Positions 43,100-52,020 are shown, counted from the stretch's first letter. The stretch is 64,000 bases of DNA from an uncultured Bacteroides sp. (GCA_949289265.1 CASENE010000058.1:62001-126000), one strand, 5' to 3'. Notes: a model not told the origin generated them from the letters alone. Translations and numbers: made by a program.

Positions 43100-44419
43100 T
43101 TAGAGGTCTTTCAGCAAGACCTTTTCGGCGCTTTTGTAATATTCTTCCTTGGCCTTCATCAGCACCTCCCATTCGTCGTCGAAGGCCTTTTCCTTGTCAA
43201 TCTTAAAGTCTTCCGAACCGTGCGTGTCCAGCCTGTCCAGCAGCAGGGCCACGTTCAGGCGGTTGATGTCCATGGAAGGCTGGTAGGCGATGTCTTCGCT
43301 CTTCTCGTCGCGGATGACTTCGTGGATCAGGCGGATTTCCTGCAGTTCGTAGAGCGTGCGGTGGGCCAGCTGGATGGGAATCTGCCCCTGCTCGGAGAGT
43401 TCTTCGGCGGTGTAGGGCGGTTCGTTCCCTTCAAACCGTTTGCAGATGAGCGACATGATCAAGATGGATACAAACTCGCGGTAGCGGTGGCTGATGTTTC
43501 GGGTGTCTTTGTCGAAGCTGAAGTTGCGGATGTTTTGGGTGGCGTAGGTCAGTTGGGCGCCAAACAGGCAGATGGTCCACGAGATTTGCAGCCACAGCAG
43601 GAACATGGGCAGGGCGGCGAAGCTGCCGTAGATGGCATTGTAGCGCGACACCCACAGCTGGCTGCTGATGTAGAGGAACTGGAAGGCCTGATGGGCCGTG
43701 CCGGCCAGGATGCCCGCCACGAGCGCATACTTGAACTTCACCTTGGTGTTGGGCATGAAGATGTAGAGCCCGGTGAACATGAACCACGTCAGGGCAAAGG
43801 GAATGAGGCGTATCAGGAACTTCCCCAAGGGTGCCAGCAGGGTGTAGTCTTCCACGTGCTTCAGCGCGGTGCTCATGTAGATGGACAAGCCGCCCGACAC
43901 CACCAGCAGCACGGGGATGAGCAGCAGCATGGACGAGTAGTCCGTGATTTTGCGGTACATGCTGCGCGCCTTCTTCACCTGCCAGATGCGGTTGAAGGTG
44001 ATCTCCAGGTTATTGATAAGGACAAGCACGGTGTAGAACAAAAGGATGAGGCCGATGCCGATGAAGATTCCGCTCCGGGTCTGCGACAGGTAGGAATTGA
44101 CAAACTCCAGGATGACCTCCACGGCCTCGGAAGAACCGCCGAACCCCGTCAGGATTTGCTCGCGGATGAGGTCGTCGAACCCGAAGCCGCGAGCAATGGC
44201 AAACACGATGGCCAGGATGGGGACGATGGCCAGCAGGGTGCTGTAGGTCAGCGCGGCAGCCTTGTTGACCAGCCGGTCTTGGGTGAAGCGGTTGATGCAG
44301 AGGTAGACGCTCTTGATAATGTTGTAGAGAGAAAACGTGGTGCGGGTGACCTCGTTCTCGGTGATGCGCCAGATGTCATCGGTCAGGAACTTCCAGAGGG
44401 CGGCAATGCGTTTATTCAT
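43100..44419 (-). CDS. YihY/BrkB-family inner-membrane protein
   Basis: This is a 439-residue protein. The core of about 270 residues has six membrane helices with family motifs: AAALTYSTLLAIVPILAIVF, FYTVLVLINNLEITFNRIWQ, IPVLLVVSGGLSIYMS and SFAALPMFLLWLQISWTICL. The C-terminal 130 residues are cytoplasmic and helical, with a winged-helix feel (YTAEELSEQGQIPIQLAHRT). The family was once called ribonuclease BN by mistake and its role is not settled. It is upstream of nothing on its strand in this window, and convergent with the DUF4250 gene. Confidence 0.9.
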   Translation of the reverse strand: MNKRIAALWKFLTDDIWRITENEVTRTTFSLYNIIKSVYLCINRFTQDRLVNKAAALTYSTLLAIVPILAIVFAIARGFGFDDLIREQILTGFGGSSEAVEVILEFVNSYLSQTRSGIFIGIGLILLFYTVLVLINNLEITFNRIWQVKKARSMYRKITDYSSMLLLIPVLLVVSGGLSIYMSTALKHVEDYTLLAPLGKFLIRLIPFALTWFMFTGLYIFMPNTKVKFKYALVAGILAGTAHQAFQFLYISSQLWVSRYNAIYGSFAALPMFLLWLQISWTICLFGAQLTYATQNIRNFSFDKDTRNISHRYREFVSILIMSLICKRFEGNEPPYTAEELSEQGQIPIQLAHRTLYELQEIRLIHEVIRDEKSEDIAYQPSMDINRLNVALLLDRLDTHGSEDFKIDKEKAFDDEWEVLMKAKEEYYKSAEKVLLKDL

Positions 44420-44464
44420 CTTTAGGAACTTATAAACTCACGAATGGGTGGTAAACAAAGAAAA

Positions 44465-44827
44465 AGCAGTCGGCCTGTAAGCCGGGTTCTGTGCCTCAGG
44501 AAAACTGAGGTGCCTGTCATTTATCTCGTCCGTATGTTGCCATACGGCTTTAGCGGTCTACCCTCCGACATGGAGCGAGCAACTCTCTTAACGCCGGTTT
44601 ACATGACCTTACAACTCCCAAGACGCACGGCCCTTGTGTCGCCACAAGGCCGGTGGGCTCTTACCCCGCCTTCTCACCCTTACCGCCGGATGACTCCGGA
44701 GGCGGTTCTTTTCTTCTGCGTTACTCTACCCTCGCGGACAGCTTTCTGTTAGGAAGTGGGATGCTCTGTGTTGCCCGGACTTTCCTCCCGTGCCTCGGGG
44801 CACGAGCGACAGACCGGCCGACTGCTT
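44465..44827 (-). ncRNA. rnpB: RNase P RNA, bacterial type A
   Basis: On the minus strand the 5' end AAGCAGTCGGCCGG pairs with the 3' end GGCCGACTGCTTTTT to form helix P1, followed by a T-rich terminator. The universally conserved GAGGAAAGTCCGGGC appears near 44780-44795, and the 3' region carries ACAGAACCCGGCTTA. The size of about 363 nt fits type A. RNase P removes 5' leaders from pre-tRNAs. A TATCTTTG promoter box lies at 44838-44845. No protein-coding frame here is credible. Confidence 0.95.
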
Positions 44828-44837
44828 ATTGTGGGGA

Positions 44838-44845
44838 CAAAGATA
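44838..44845 (-). promoter_or_regulatory. -7 promoter box of rnpB
   Basis: The minus strand reads TATCTTTG, ending 10 bp before the first paired base of P1. This agrees with a start at about 44827-44831. Confidence 0.65.
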
Positions 44846-44916
44846 CGACAAAAAAGTGAGATACCGAACCTGTTATGGCAGTATGATTGAAAGTTAATGA
44901 ATGATGGGGGGCTTTT

Positions 44917-45462
44917 TCAGCGGATGCCCGTCAGCTTGTGGGTCTGCAGGCTCAGCCGCCACCGGGGGTGTGCCAATACGCAAGCGATGGTTTCGGCTGT
45001 GTTGAGGCAGGAGCAGGGCTGCAGGAAGAAGTGGCGGGCGGGCAACTGCTCGTAAGGAGCCAAGTCTTGTCCCTGATAGACCACTTTCACTTCGTCCATG
45101 CGGTCCAACACCACGGGGCCGTCGTCTTTGGGCGAGCAGGTCACCCAGTCGATGCCCGCAGGCAGGGGGTGCGTGCCGTTGGTTTCTATCGCGATGTATT
45201 TTCCCGCACGGTGCAGGCGGTCTGTCAGGTCTTGGTCTATCCACAGCGAGGGTTCGCCCCCGGTCAGCACCACCAGGCGGGCTGGGTGCTGCGTGACGGC
45301 CTGCAGGATGTCGTCGTCGGTCATCAGCGTGCCTTCCTCGTGGCGGGTGTCGCAGAAGGGGCAGCGCAGGTTACAGCCGGAGAAGCGTATGAAGGTGGCG
45401 GGTGTGCCTGTGTGGAAGCCTTCGCCCTGCAGGCTGTAGAATATCTCGTTAATCTTTCTCAT
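44917..45462 (-). CDS. queE: 7-carboxy-7-deazaguanine synthase
   Basis: This 181-residue radical SAM enzyme forms 7-carboxy-7-deazaguanine in the queuosine pathway. The Fe-S motif is SGCNLRCPFCDTRH (CX3CX2C, near residues 30-37). The preceding FYSLQGEGFHTGTPATFIR and the glycine-rich LTGGEPSLW are family marks. Length suits the short QueE form. It overlaps queD by 14 bp and is second in a queD-queE operon. It stops 90 bp upstream of the rnpB promoter region. The remaining pathway genes are not in this window. Confidence 0.95.
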   Translation of the reverse strand: MRKINEIFYSLQGEGFHTGTPATFIRFSGCNLRCPFCDTRHEEGTLMTDDDILQAVTQHPARLVVLTGGEPSLWIDQDLTDRLHRAGKYIAIETNGTHPLPAGIDWVTCSPKDDGPVVLDRMDEVKVVYQGQDLAPYEQLPARHFFLQPCSCLNTAETIACVLAHPRWRLSLQTHKLTGIR

Positions 45463-45781
45463 AGATGGCCGTGTTTCCTTCGGATTCTTGCACTTCTACT
45501 TTGTAACAATGGGGCACCTGTTCGCACACCCAGCGGGCGATGTTTTCGGCTGTAGGGTTGAAGGGCAGCACGTCGTTCAGGTTGCAATGGTCCAGCCGAG
45601 CACTAATCTCCTGCTTGATGTGGCTAAAGTCGGTGACCATGCCGTCGGCGTTCAGTTCGCGGGCGCGGCAATAGATGGTGATGATCCAGTTGTGTCCGTG
45701 CAGCCGCTCGCATTTGCTGGGGTAGGACAGGCGGAGGCTGTGGGCGGCGGACACTTCCAACCGCTTGATGACTGTGTACAT
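45449..45781 (-). CDS. queD: 6-carboxytetrahydropterin synthase
   Basis: This is a 110-residue enzyme of the PTPS family that converts dihydroneopterin triphosphate to 6-carboxytetrahydropterin, the substrate of QueE. Zinc ligands are visible in SAAHSL and in LHGHNW. The catalytic cysteine is in PSKCERLHGH. MVTDFSHIK, DHCNLND and PTAENIARWV complete the family pattern. It is first in the queD-queE operon, with a -7 box at 45854-45861. Confidence 0.95.
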   Translation of the reverse strand: MYTVIKRLEVSAAHSLRLSYPSKCERLHGHNWIITIYCRARELNADGMVTDFSHIKQEISARLDHCNLNDVLPFNPTAENIARWVCEQVPHCYKVEVQESEGNTAIYEKD

Positions 45782-45853
45782 ATCTTTGCTTCTACTTGTT
45801 GTATGGGGTTATCACATGGGGTTCACGCATCTGATGTCACCTCGATGCGTGGG

Positions 45854-45861
45854 CAAAGATA
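45854..45861 (-). promoter_or_regulatory. -7 promoter box of queD-queE
   Basis: The minus strand reads TATCTTTG, followed by CCC, about 73 bp upstream of the queD ATG. Confidence 0.6.
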
Positions 45862-45934
45862 CGAAAAAAAGGAATAGGGGAGAAGGATGGGGAGGGGGCT
45901 TTTGTGGTGGAGCCACTGTTTGCGGTGGAAAAAA

Positions 45935-45978
45935 GGCGCGGACTACACAGATTCCGTAGAATCAGCGTAATCCGCGCC
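45935..45978. terminator. Hairpin 3' of the acyl-CoA dehydrogenase gene
   Basis: GGCGCGGACTACACAGATT is inverted at 45960-45978 with four mismatches. It lies 24 bp past the stop at 46003 and may end the etf operon. The words (GCGCGGA-TTAC, CAGATTC) recall those of the 63367-63465 hairpin. Confidence 0.55.
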
Positions 45979-46002
45979 GGGATATTGTTCCTTCAGCAGA
46001 GG

Positions 46003-47709
46003 TTACTTGCGGTAGCAGGCCAAGTCGTCAGCCTGGAAGCGGGTGATGAAGGCGTTGTGCTTCTCCACTTCGGCCTCGGCCAGGTTGACATACACCTTGG
46101 CGGACTGGGCGAACAGTTCGGGGGCACGCGTGGCATCCTGGATGATAAGGTGCGACATGACGCACACGGCGGCCATCTCGTAGAGGCGGCGTGCCATCAG
46201 GTCGTGCAACTCTTGGTCGGCCGCTTCCTTCACCAAGTTGGTGCAGGCCTCGAACTTGTCGGTCATGGCTTTCACGCGCTCCAGCAGGGGTTTCATCTCG
46301 TCCGAGCAAACTGTTTGTTCGTAGTCGCGCAACGTGGCCAGGTAGGAGCCGTTGGTGACGTAGCGGATGGCAGCCACCACTTGCAGCTGGGTGGTTCCTT
46401 CGTAGATGCTGGTGATGCGGGCGTCGCGGTAGATGCGCTGGCAGGCGTATTCCAACATGAAGCCTGAGCCGCCGTGCACCTGGATGCAGTCGTAAGCATT
46501 CTGGTTGGCGTATTCGGAGTTCATGCCCTTGGCCAGCGGGGTGAACGAGTCGGCCAGCTTGGCATACTTCTTCTGCTCTTGCCGCTCTTCGGGCGTCAGC
46601 TTGCGTTCGCGGGCGATGTCGTCCAGTGCCTTGTAGATGTCTACGTAGCGAGCCGTCTGGTAGAGCAGGGCGCGTCCGGCATCCAGTTTGGCTTTGATGG
46701 TGCTGAGCATGTCGGCCACGGCGGGGAACTCGATGATGGCCTTGCCAAACTGTTTGCGGTCTTTGGCGTAGGCCAGTGCCTCGTTGTAGGCAGCCTGGCT
46801 GAGGCCTACGCTCTGGGCTGCAATGCCCAGGCGGGCACCGTTCATCAGCGCCATGACGTATTTGATGAGGCCCAGCTTGCGGTCGCCGCACAGCTCTGCA
46901 CGCGCGTTCTTATACACCAGTTCGCACGTGGGAGAGCCATGGATGCCCAGCTTGTTCTCAATGCGACGTACGTTTACGCCGCCGTCGCGCTTGTCATAGA
47001 TGAACATGGAGAGGCCGCGGCCGTCGCGCGTGCCTTCCTCCGAACGGGCCAGGACGAGGTGCAGGTCTGCGTCGCCGTTGGTGATGAAACGCTTCACGCC
47101 GTTCAGACGCCAGCACTGGTTGGCCTCGTCGTAGGTAGCTTTCAGCATCACGCTCTGCAGGTCGCTGCCGGCATCCGGCTCGGTCAAGTCCATGGACATG
47201 GTCTCGCCGGCGCAGATGCGGGGGATGAAACGGCTGTGCTGGTCTTCGTTGCCGAACTCATAGAGGGTCTCTATGCAGTCTTGCAGCGACCAGATGTTGC
47301 CGAATCCGGCATCGGCAGCCGCCACGATTTCGGCGCACATGGTGTAGGGGGTGATGGGGAAGTTCAGGCCGCCGAAGCGTCGCGGCATGGTCATGCCGTT
47401 CAGTCCGGCCTTCACCATGGCGTCGAGGTTCTGCTTCGTGCCGCTGGCATATTCCACACGTCCGTTGGCGCAGTGAGGCCCTTCCTCGTCAACGCCTTCG
47501 GCATTGGGGGCAATGATTTCGCCGGTGATTTCGCCCGTTATTTCCAATACCTTGTCGTAAGAGTCGATGGCATCGGCATAATCCTGCGGGGCATAGTCAT
47601 ATTCGTCTTTATCTCTATAGTTGCGTTCTTTGAGTTCGCAGATGCGCTCCATCAACGGATTGTTCAGATGATAGCGCAGCTCAGGTATCTCGGTATAGAA
47701 ATTATCCAT
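46003..47709 (-). CDS. Acyl-CoA dehydrogenase
   Basis: This is a 568-residue FAD enzyme that oxidises acyl-CoA thioesters and passes electrons to ETF. The N-terminal and middle domains show MDLTEPDAGSDLQSVMLKA and GVKRFITNGDADLHLVLARS. The C-terminal helical domain shows GIAAQSVGLSQAAYNEALAY and AYDCIQVHGGSGFMLEYACQ. The catalytic glutamate is in SIYEGTTQLQV. An extra C-terminal region of about 100 residues extends the usual 380-residue enzyme, as in the long Bacteroidetes form. It is last in etfB-etfA-acd, 3 bp after etfA. It is likely a short-chain (butyryl-type) or branched-chain enzyme, and the exact substrate is not decidable. Confidence 0.93.
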   Translation of the reverse strand: MDNFYTEIPELRYHLNNPLMERICELKERNYRDKDEYDYAPQDYADAIDSYDKVLEITGEITGEIIAPNAEGVDEEGPHCANGRVEYASGTKQNLDAMVKAGLNGMTMPRRFGGLNFPITPYTMCAEIVAAADAGFGNIWSLQDCIETLYEFGNEDQHSRFIPRICAGETMSMDLTEPDAGSDLQSVMLKATYDEANQCWRLNGVKRFITNGDADLHLVLARSEEGTRDGRGLSMFIYDKRDGGVNVRRIENKLGIHGSPTCELVYKNARAELCGDRKLGLIKYVMALMNGARLGIAAQSVGLSQAAYNEALAYAKDRKQFGKAIIEFPAVADMLSTIKAKLDAGRALLYQTARYVDIYKALDDIARERKLTPEERQEQKKYAKLADSFTPLAKGMNSEYANQNAYDCIQVHGGSGFMLEYACQRIYRDARITSIYEGTTQLQVVAAIRYVTNGSYLATLRDYEQTVCSDEMKPLLERVKAMTDKFEACTNLVKEAADQELHDLMARRLYEMAAVCVMSHLIIQDATRAPELFAQSAKVYVNLAEAEVEKHNAFITRFQADDLACYRK

Positions 47710-47711
47710 AA

Positions 47712-48731
47712 TTATTTGCTGTGGGATTTGTAGTATTTAATCATTTTGGGAATAACCTCTTCCACGGTGCCGTTGATGACGTAGTCGGCAATGGTGTTGA
47801 TGGGGGCATTCGGGTCGTTGTTGATGGAGATGATGATGCCGCTCTCCTGCATGCCGGCGATGTGCTGGATTTGTCCGCTGATGCCGCAGGCGATGTAGAG
47901 CTTGGGGCGGACGGTGACACCCGTCTGGCCGATCTGGCGGTCGTGGTCGGCAAAGCCGGCATCCACGGCGGCACGGCTGGCGCCTACCTCGGCGTGCAGT
48001 TCCTTGGCGAGTTCAAACAGCATGTCGAAGCCTTCCTTCGACCCCATGCCGTAGCCGCCAGCCACGATGATGGGCGCGCCTTTCAGGTTGTGCTTGGCCT
48101 TCTCCACGTGGCGGTCGATGACCTTCACCACATAGTCCGTCTCGTGCACGTATTTGGCCACATCGTGATTGATGACCTCGCCTTGATAGTTCTCGTCCAG
48201 GATTTCCTTCTTCATCACGCCTTCGCGCACCGTTGCCATCTGCGGACGGTGTTCGGGGTTGACGATGGTGGCCACGATGTTGCCGCCGAAGGCCGGGCGT
48301 ATCTGGTAGAGCAGGTTCTCATACACCTTGCCCTCTTTTTTGTCTTCGTGGCTGCCTATTTCCAGGGCCGTGCAGTCGGCAGTTAGTCCGCTGGTCAAGG
48401 CCGAAGATACGCGGGGACCGAGATCACGGCCGATGACGGTGGCGCCCATCAGGCAGATTTGCGGCTTCTCTTCCTTGAACAGGTTGATGAGGACAGACGA
48501 GTGGGGCAGGGACGTGTAGGGGAACAAGCCTGGGGCGTCAAACACGTGCAGCTTGTCCACGCCGTAGGGCATCACTTGCTTTTCGATGCCTGCCAGGCCT
48601 GAGCCTGCGGCAATGGCTTCCAGCTGGCAACCCAGTTGGTTGGCCAGTTTGCGGCCTTTTGTCAGCAACTCCAGGCTGACATCGGCAACCGTAGTGCCTT
48701 CTATTTCGAGATATACGAATACGTTGTTCAT
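47712..48731 (-). CDS. etfA: Electron transfer flavoprotein, alpha subunit
   Basis: This is a 339-residue subunit of the heterodimeric ETF. The N-terminal domain includes MNNVFVYLEIEGTTVADVS. The C-terminal FAD-binding domain shows IIVAGGYGMGSKEGFDMLFE, GASRAAVDAGFADHDRQIGQ, TGVTVRPKLYIACGISGQIQ and HIAGMQESGIIISINNDPNA. It carries electrons between acyl-CoA dehydrogenase and a membrane or bifurcating partner. It lies between etfB and the dehydrogenase, with an 84-bp gap to etfB that holds a hairpin of GAGCTAC words. Confidence 0.95.
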   Translation of the reverse strand: MNNVFVYLEIEGTTVADVSLELLTKGRKLANQLGCQLEAIAAGSGLAGIEKQVMPYGVDKLHVFDAPGLFPYTSLPHSSVLINLFKEEKPQICLMGATVIGRDLGPRVSSALTSGLTADCTALEIGSHEDKKEGKVYENLLYQIRPAFGGNIVATIVNPEHRPQMATVREGVMKKEILDENYQGEVINHDVAKYVHETDYVVKVIDRHVEKAKHNLKGAPIIVAGGYGMGSKEGFDMLFELAKELHAEVGASRAAVDAGFADHDRQIGQTGVTVRPKLYIACGISGQIQHIAGMQESGIIISINNDPNAPINTIADYVINGTVEEVIPKMIKYYKSHSK

Positions 48732-48746
48732 GTTCTTTGAGTTAAG

Positions 48747-48811
48747 AGCTACGGGCTACGAGCTACGTGTAGCAACTTCTACTTGTCGCTTGTAGCTGTC
48801 GACTTGTAGCT
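48747..48811. repeat. Hairpin of GAGCTAC words inside the etf operon
   Basis: AGCTACGGGCTACGAGCTAC (from 48747) is inverted at 48787-48811 with several mismatches. The same word family builds the hairpin at 10027-10117. Confidence 0.55.
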
Positions 48812-48815
48812 GAAT

Positions 48816-49709
48816 TTATCCGATGGTATGGTTTTCTAAGAGTTCTACAATCAGGCCTTCCACATCCGTGTCGCTGCCGGTCAGTGTCTTGCTTTCCTTG
48901 GCCTGGAACGAGATGTTCTGGATGGTCTTCACCTTGGTGGGCGAACCGCTGAGTCCGCACTGCACCAAGTCTGCGTTCACATCTGCCGTGCTCCATTCCG
49001 TGATGTTCAGGTAGGGGCGTTGTTCATACAATTCGGCGTAGGGCAGGGCAGCGCCTTCTTTGGTGATGGCAGCCTTCTCTTGGGCGCCGAGGGCACGTTT
49101 GTACTTCTGCACCAGTTTCGCGTTGCGCGGGCGGCAGGGGGCGGCGCTGCCATTGACGGTGATGACCAGCGGCAGCGGTGCTTCCACCGTCTCCACACCT
49201 CCGTCGATGTGGCGTTTGATGGTCACTTTCTTGTTTTCCTCGTCCACGTTCAGGATTTCCTCGGCATACGTCACCTGGGCCAGTCCCAACTTCTCGGCTA
49301 CCTGCGGGCCCACTTGTGCCGTATCTCCGTCGATGGCTTGGCGGCCGCCGATGATGAGGTCATACTCGCCGATTTTGCGGATAGCCGTGGCCAGTGCATA
49401 GGAGGTGGCCAGCGTGTCGGCACCGGCAAAGGCACGGTCGGTCAGCAGATAGCCGCCGTCGGCACCGCGATACAGTCCTTCACGAATGATTTCAGCCGCA
49501 CGTCCCGGCCCCATGGTCAGCAGGGTCACGGTAGAGCCCGGATGCGTTTCCTTCAGGCGGAGCGCCTGCTCCAGCGCATTGAGGTCTTCAGGGTTGAAGA
49601 TGGCGGGAAGAGCCGCACGGTTGATGGTGCCGTCGGCTTTCATGGCGTCTTTCCCGACGTTGCGTGTGTCAGGAACTTGTTTGGCCAATACTACGATTTT
49701 CAAACTCAT
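48816..49709 (-). CDS. etfB: Electron transfer flavoprotein, beta subunit
   Basis: This 297-residue ETF subunit binds AMP or a second FAD. Family motifs are LKIVVLAKQVPDT at the N-terminus, NPEDLNALEQALRLKE, LTMGPGRAAEIIREGLYRGA, and DLIIGGRQAIDGDTAQVGPQ. The last of these is the nucleotide-binding signature. The start is the ATG at 49709 (MSLKIVV). A frame extends 41 codons further upstream but crosses the promoter at 49773-49802 and lacks similarity. It is first of the etfB-etfA-acd operon. Confidence 0.95.
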   Translation of the reverse strand: MSLKIVVLAKQVPDTRNVGKDAMKADGTINRAALPAIFNPEDLNALEQALRLKETHPGSTVTLLTMGPGRAAEIIREGLYRGADGGYLLTDRAFAGADTLATSYALATAIRKIGEYDLIIGGRQAIDGDTAQVGPQVAEKLGLAQVTYAEEILNVDEENKKVTIKRHIDGGVETVEAPLPLVITVNGSAAPCRPRNAKLVQKYKRALGAQEKAAITKEGAALPYAELYEQRPYLNITEWSTADVNADLVQCGLSGSPTKVKTIQNISFQAKESKTLTGSDTDVEGLIVELLENHTIG

Positions 49710-49772
49710 GTTGTTACTTTTATTTTTAGTATTAGGATTTTCCTTCGATTCCATTTTGTTATAATTCGTGTG

Positions 49773-49802
49773 CAAATTTACGGAAAGTGTTTGTATTGAC
49801 AA
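49773..49802 (-). promoter_or_regulatory. Promoter of etfB-etfA-acd
   Basis: The minus strand reads CTTG, then 19 bp, then TAAATTTG followed by C (-7 box at 49773-49780). The leader to the ATG at 49709 is about 57 nt. Confidence 0.65.
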
Positions 49803-50061
49803 GGAAACGTGGAAGAAAATGCACAAATCCACTTGTTTTGCGCAATGGGTAACTGTTAGAGCAGAGCCGGGGACGGCACCTGGACATGCTCGGCGGAAGG
49901 GCTGAGGATGGGGGCGGCATGACAGGGAATGGGATAAAGAAAGAACGCGAACGGAGCGGGGAGGACGATTGTGTCCGTGAGCCTCGCGCCATTCGCGTCC
50001 GGAAGAGGGCGCGGCCGCAGGAGCCGCGCGTTAGAGTCGCATGTTTACGCAGAAACAAGGT

Positions 50062-51249
50062 TTATTTCAGTCCCAGTTTCTTCTTGATGTCTTTGGGCAG
50101 GGCATCCTTGTGCACCAGGATGTTCATCGTCTTGTAGGCCACAAAGGCTTTGGAGGCATACCAGATGCCGTCGTACTTGCCGCTCAGTCCCCAGGAGTTT
50201 TTCACCATGAAGTATTCCTTGCCGTTCTGGTCCTTGGCGATGCCGTAGATGACCATGCCGTGGTCGTCCGTCGTTTCCCAGTTGTCGAAGGCCGTCTGGC
50301 GCATCTCCTGCGTGATTTCCATCTCGGGCAGGGGCTTGTTGGTGAGTTCCTTGCGCTTGTCGGCGGCGGTCAGTCCTGTCCAGCGGGCCATGTCGCTGCC
50401 CGTCAGTTCGGCGCCACGGGTGGCATCGGGCATGACGGCCACGCCGTCGCGGGTGAAGCCCTGTTCGCTGACGTCGCTGCCCCAGGCAAAGGTGTAGCCC
50501 GTGCGGATGGCGTTGTCCATCACGGCCATCAGTTCGTCGATGGGCAGGTTATAGGAGAGGCCGTTGCGCCAGTTGTCCTGTATTTCGATGGCAAACTGCG
50601 TGTAGAAGGGATGGTGCGTGTACGAGGTGAGCGACACGTAGTCGTCCGGGTTGATGCCCAGCGATTCGGCGAACGTCTTCGGCGTGTATTCCTTGCCCTG
50701 GTAGGTGAACGTCTCGGGGCACTGGCCCAGATAAGTGTCATAGATGGCGCTGAGTCCTTTCTTCCATACGGGCGTCAGCTTGCTGAAGCGGCCCTTGCCG
50801 ATGGCGCGCACGTAGGCCTCGGCCACGGCGTCCAGTTCGTTGTGAACGGGCAGGGAGTCGCCATACATGATGCCCGGCATGGCTTCCTGGGGCACGAGGC
50901 CGTAATTCTTCATGCAATACATGATGTCGTAGAAGCTGCCGCCGGGGCCGAAGGGGGCGTCGCCGTGGTAGCGCACGTAGTTGACGGCGCGGTCGACCAT
51001 GGTGTGATGGACAACGAACATCTCGGACAGGTCATACGTGCCCTTGCCCAGGCGCAGCAGTTCGGCTTCCAGGAAGCCCAGGCTGGAGAAGCTCCAGCAG
51101 GTGCTCGAGCGGTTCTGGTCCTTGATGCTGGTGATGGGGTTTTCTTTCACTGTGGTGAAGACGAATCCCTCTTCTTTCGGGGCGTCTTGCGCAACCGCAG
51201 ACAGGGACATCAGGCCCAGCGCGGCGATAAGTACGGATTTTTTCATCAT
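50062..51249 (-). CDS. Exported C1-family (bleomycin hydrolase-like) aminopeptidase
   Basis: This is a 395-residue cysteine peptidase. A signal peptide (KKSVLIAALGLMSLSAVAQ) sends it to the periplasm. The catalytic residues are all present: Gln and Cys in DQNRSSTCWSFSSLGFLEAE (near 44-51), His in DDHGMVIYGIA and Asn in MVKNSWGLSG. FVVHHTMVDRAVNYVRYHG and DAPFGPGGSFYD are typical of the PepC/bleomycin-hydrolase branch. Cytoplasmic PepC has no signal peptide, so this is the secreted Bacteroidetes version. The start may equally be the second Met (51246). The -7 box is at 51288-51295. A GC-rich inverted repeat region (49930-50035) follows it. Confidence 0.92.
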   Translation of the reverse strand: MMKKSVLIAALGLMSLSAVAQDAPKEEGFVFTTVKENPITSIKDQNRSSTCWSFSSLGFLEAELLRLGKGTYDLSEMFVVHHTMVDRAVNYVRYHGDAPFGPGGSFYDIMYCMKNYGLVPQEAMPGIMYGDSLPVHNELDAVAEAYVRAIGKGRFSKLTPVWKKGLSAIYDTYLGQCPETFTYQGKEYTPKTFAESLGINPDDYVSLTSYTHHPFYTQFAIEIQDNWRNGLSYNLPIDELMAVMDNAIRTGYTFAWGSDVSEQGFTRDGVAVMPDATRGAELTGSDMARWTGLTAADKRKELTNKPLPEMEITQEMRQTAFDNWETTDDHGMVIYGIAKDQNGKEYFMVKNSWGLSGKYDGIWYASKAFVAYKTMNILVHKDALPKDIKKKLGLK

Positions 51250-51287
51250 TTGGTAAGTTTATTGTGTTTAATAATGTATTTTCGGGG

Positions 51288-51295
51288 CAAAGGTA
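51288..51295 (-). promoter_or_regulatory. -7 promoter box of the C1 peptidase gene
   Basis: The minus strand reads TACCTTTG, followed by CCCC, about 38 bp before the ATG. Confidence 0.6.
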
Positions 51296-51346
51296 ATATA
51301 AAACTAAGAATGTGGGAGCAGGGGACGTGTTTTCTCCTTTCGATTC

Positions 51347-51694
51347 TTATCTTACTTTTAGTCCGTTTTTCTTTAGCAAATCCTCTATTTCAGCCGCGGA
51401 TATGCTGGAGCGTTCGGCTTTGTCATAGATGTAGAGCAGGTCTATTTCCGTTTCTTCCACCGAAAGAATCACAGTAAGCGAGATGACTCTTGCGCCGCCG
51501 CTCTTGCCCCGTCCTTTCGAGGCAATGCGCATGCGGATTTTGCGCAAGCCGCCTCCCAAGTCGGTGCCGAGGGTGGGGTTGGCATGAAGTTCTTCGAGCA
51601 GTCTGGCATAATCATCAACGAAGGAAGCATAATGTTTTTTCAGACGTTTGGCTTCACGCATGAACGTCGGCAGTGGTTTGATTTTACTTTTCAT
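51347..51694 (-). CDS. RelE/HigB-like toxin of a toxin-antitoxin pair
   Basis: This is a 115-residue basic protein. The N-terminal helices PTFMREAKRLKKHYASFVDD and ARLLEELHANPTLG, followed by strands IRMRIASKGRGKSGGARVIS and IDLLYIYDKAERSSIS, give the RelE-superfamily pattern. The SKGRGKSGGARV loop is typical of HigB-type members that cut mRNA on the ribosome. The ORF overlaps the upstream antitoxin gene by 11 bp, the usual antitoxin-first order. It is cytoplasmic. Cleavage activity is inferred from family membership. Confidence 0.85.
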   Translation of the reverse strand: MKSKIKPLPTFMREAKRLKKHYASFVDDYARLLEELHANPTLGTDLGGGLRKIRMRIASKGRGKSGGARVISLTVILSVEETEIDLLYIYDKAERSSISAAEIEDLLKKNGLKVR

Positions 51695-51932
51695 TTCTCA
51701 ATTCTTCTAAGAATTCTTCTGCTGACATTACTTCCAATTTCCCTTCTCTCATCAGCTTCAAGTCTTTCAGCCCGGCATCTATCCCGGCCAGGATTTCTTC
51801 CTTGCTGATGTATTCCGTGTCTTCCTGCTTGCGGATGTTCTCTTGCAGCTTGCTGGACAGCCACTTTTGGTTGTTGAGCGAAAGGGACTGGATGGTTTGC
51901 CACAGGCTTTCTAAGGAAATAGTTGCTTTCAT
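51684..51932 (-). CDS. Antitoxin of the toxin-antitoxin pair
   Basis: This is an 82-residue acidic protein. I start at 51932 (MKATISLESLWQ). An in-frame ATG 27 bp further upstream would lie almost on the -7 box (51959-51966). The N-terminal half (SLESLWQTIQSLSLNNQKWL) and the C-terminal half (LKLMREGKLEVMSAEEFLEE) look like a small antitoxin with a toxin-binding tail. There is no clear helix-turn-helix. The 11-bp overlap with the toxin gene supports a TA operon. It lies next to the fructan locus, with which it shares a divergent spacer. Confidence 0.8.
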   Translation of the reverse strand: MKATISLESLWQTIQSLSLNNQKWLSSKLQENIRKQEDTEYISKEEILAGIDAGLKDLKLMREGKLEVMSAEEFLEELRNEK

Positions 51933-51958
51933 CGGTCTTGCTCTTTTGATTTCAAGCA

Positions 51959-51966
51959 CAAAGGTA
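51959..51966 (-). promoter_or_regulatory. -7 promoter box of the toxin-antitoxin operon
   Basis: The minus strand reads TACCTTTG, about 26 bp upstream of the ATG at 51932. Confidence 0.55.
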
Positions 51967-52020
51967 GTAAAAAAAGCGGGAGGAAGGCGATTATTCCGCG
52001 ATTTTCTTGGGGTTGCGGCG

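Noticed and set aside
44444-44859. Small frames within 44444-44859
   Set aside because: The segment is rnpB, with the diagnostic conserved blocks and P1 pairing on the minus strand.
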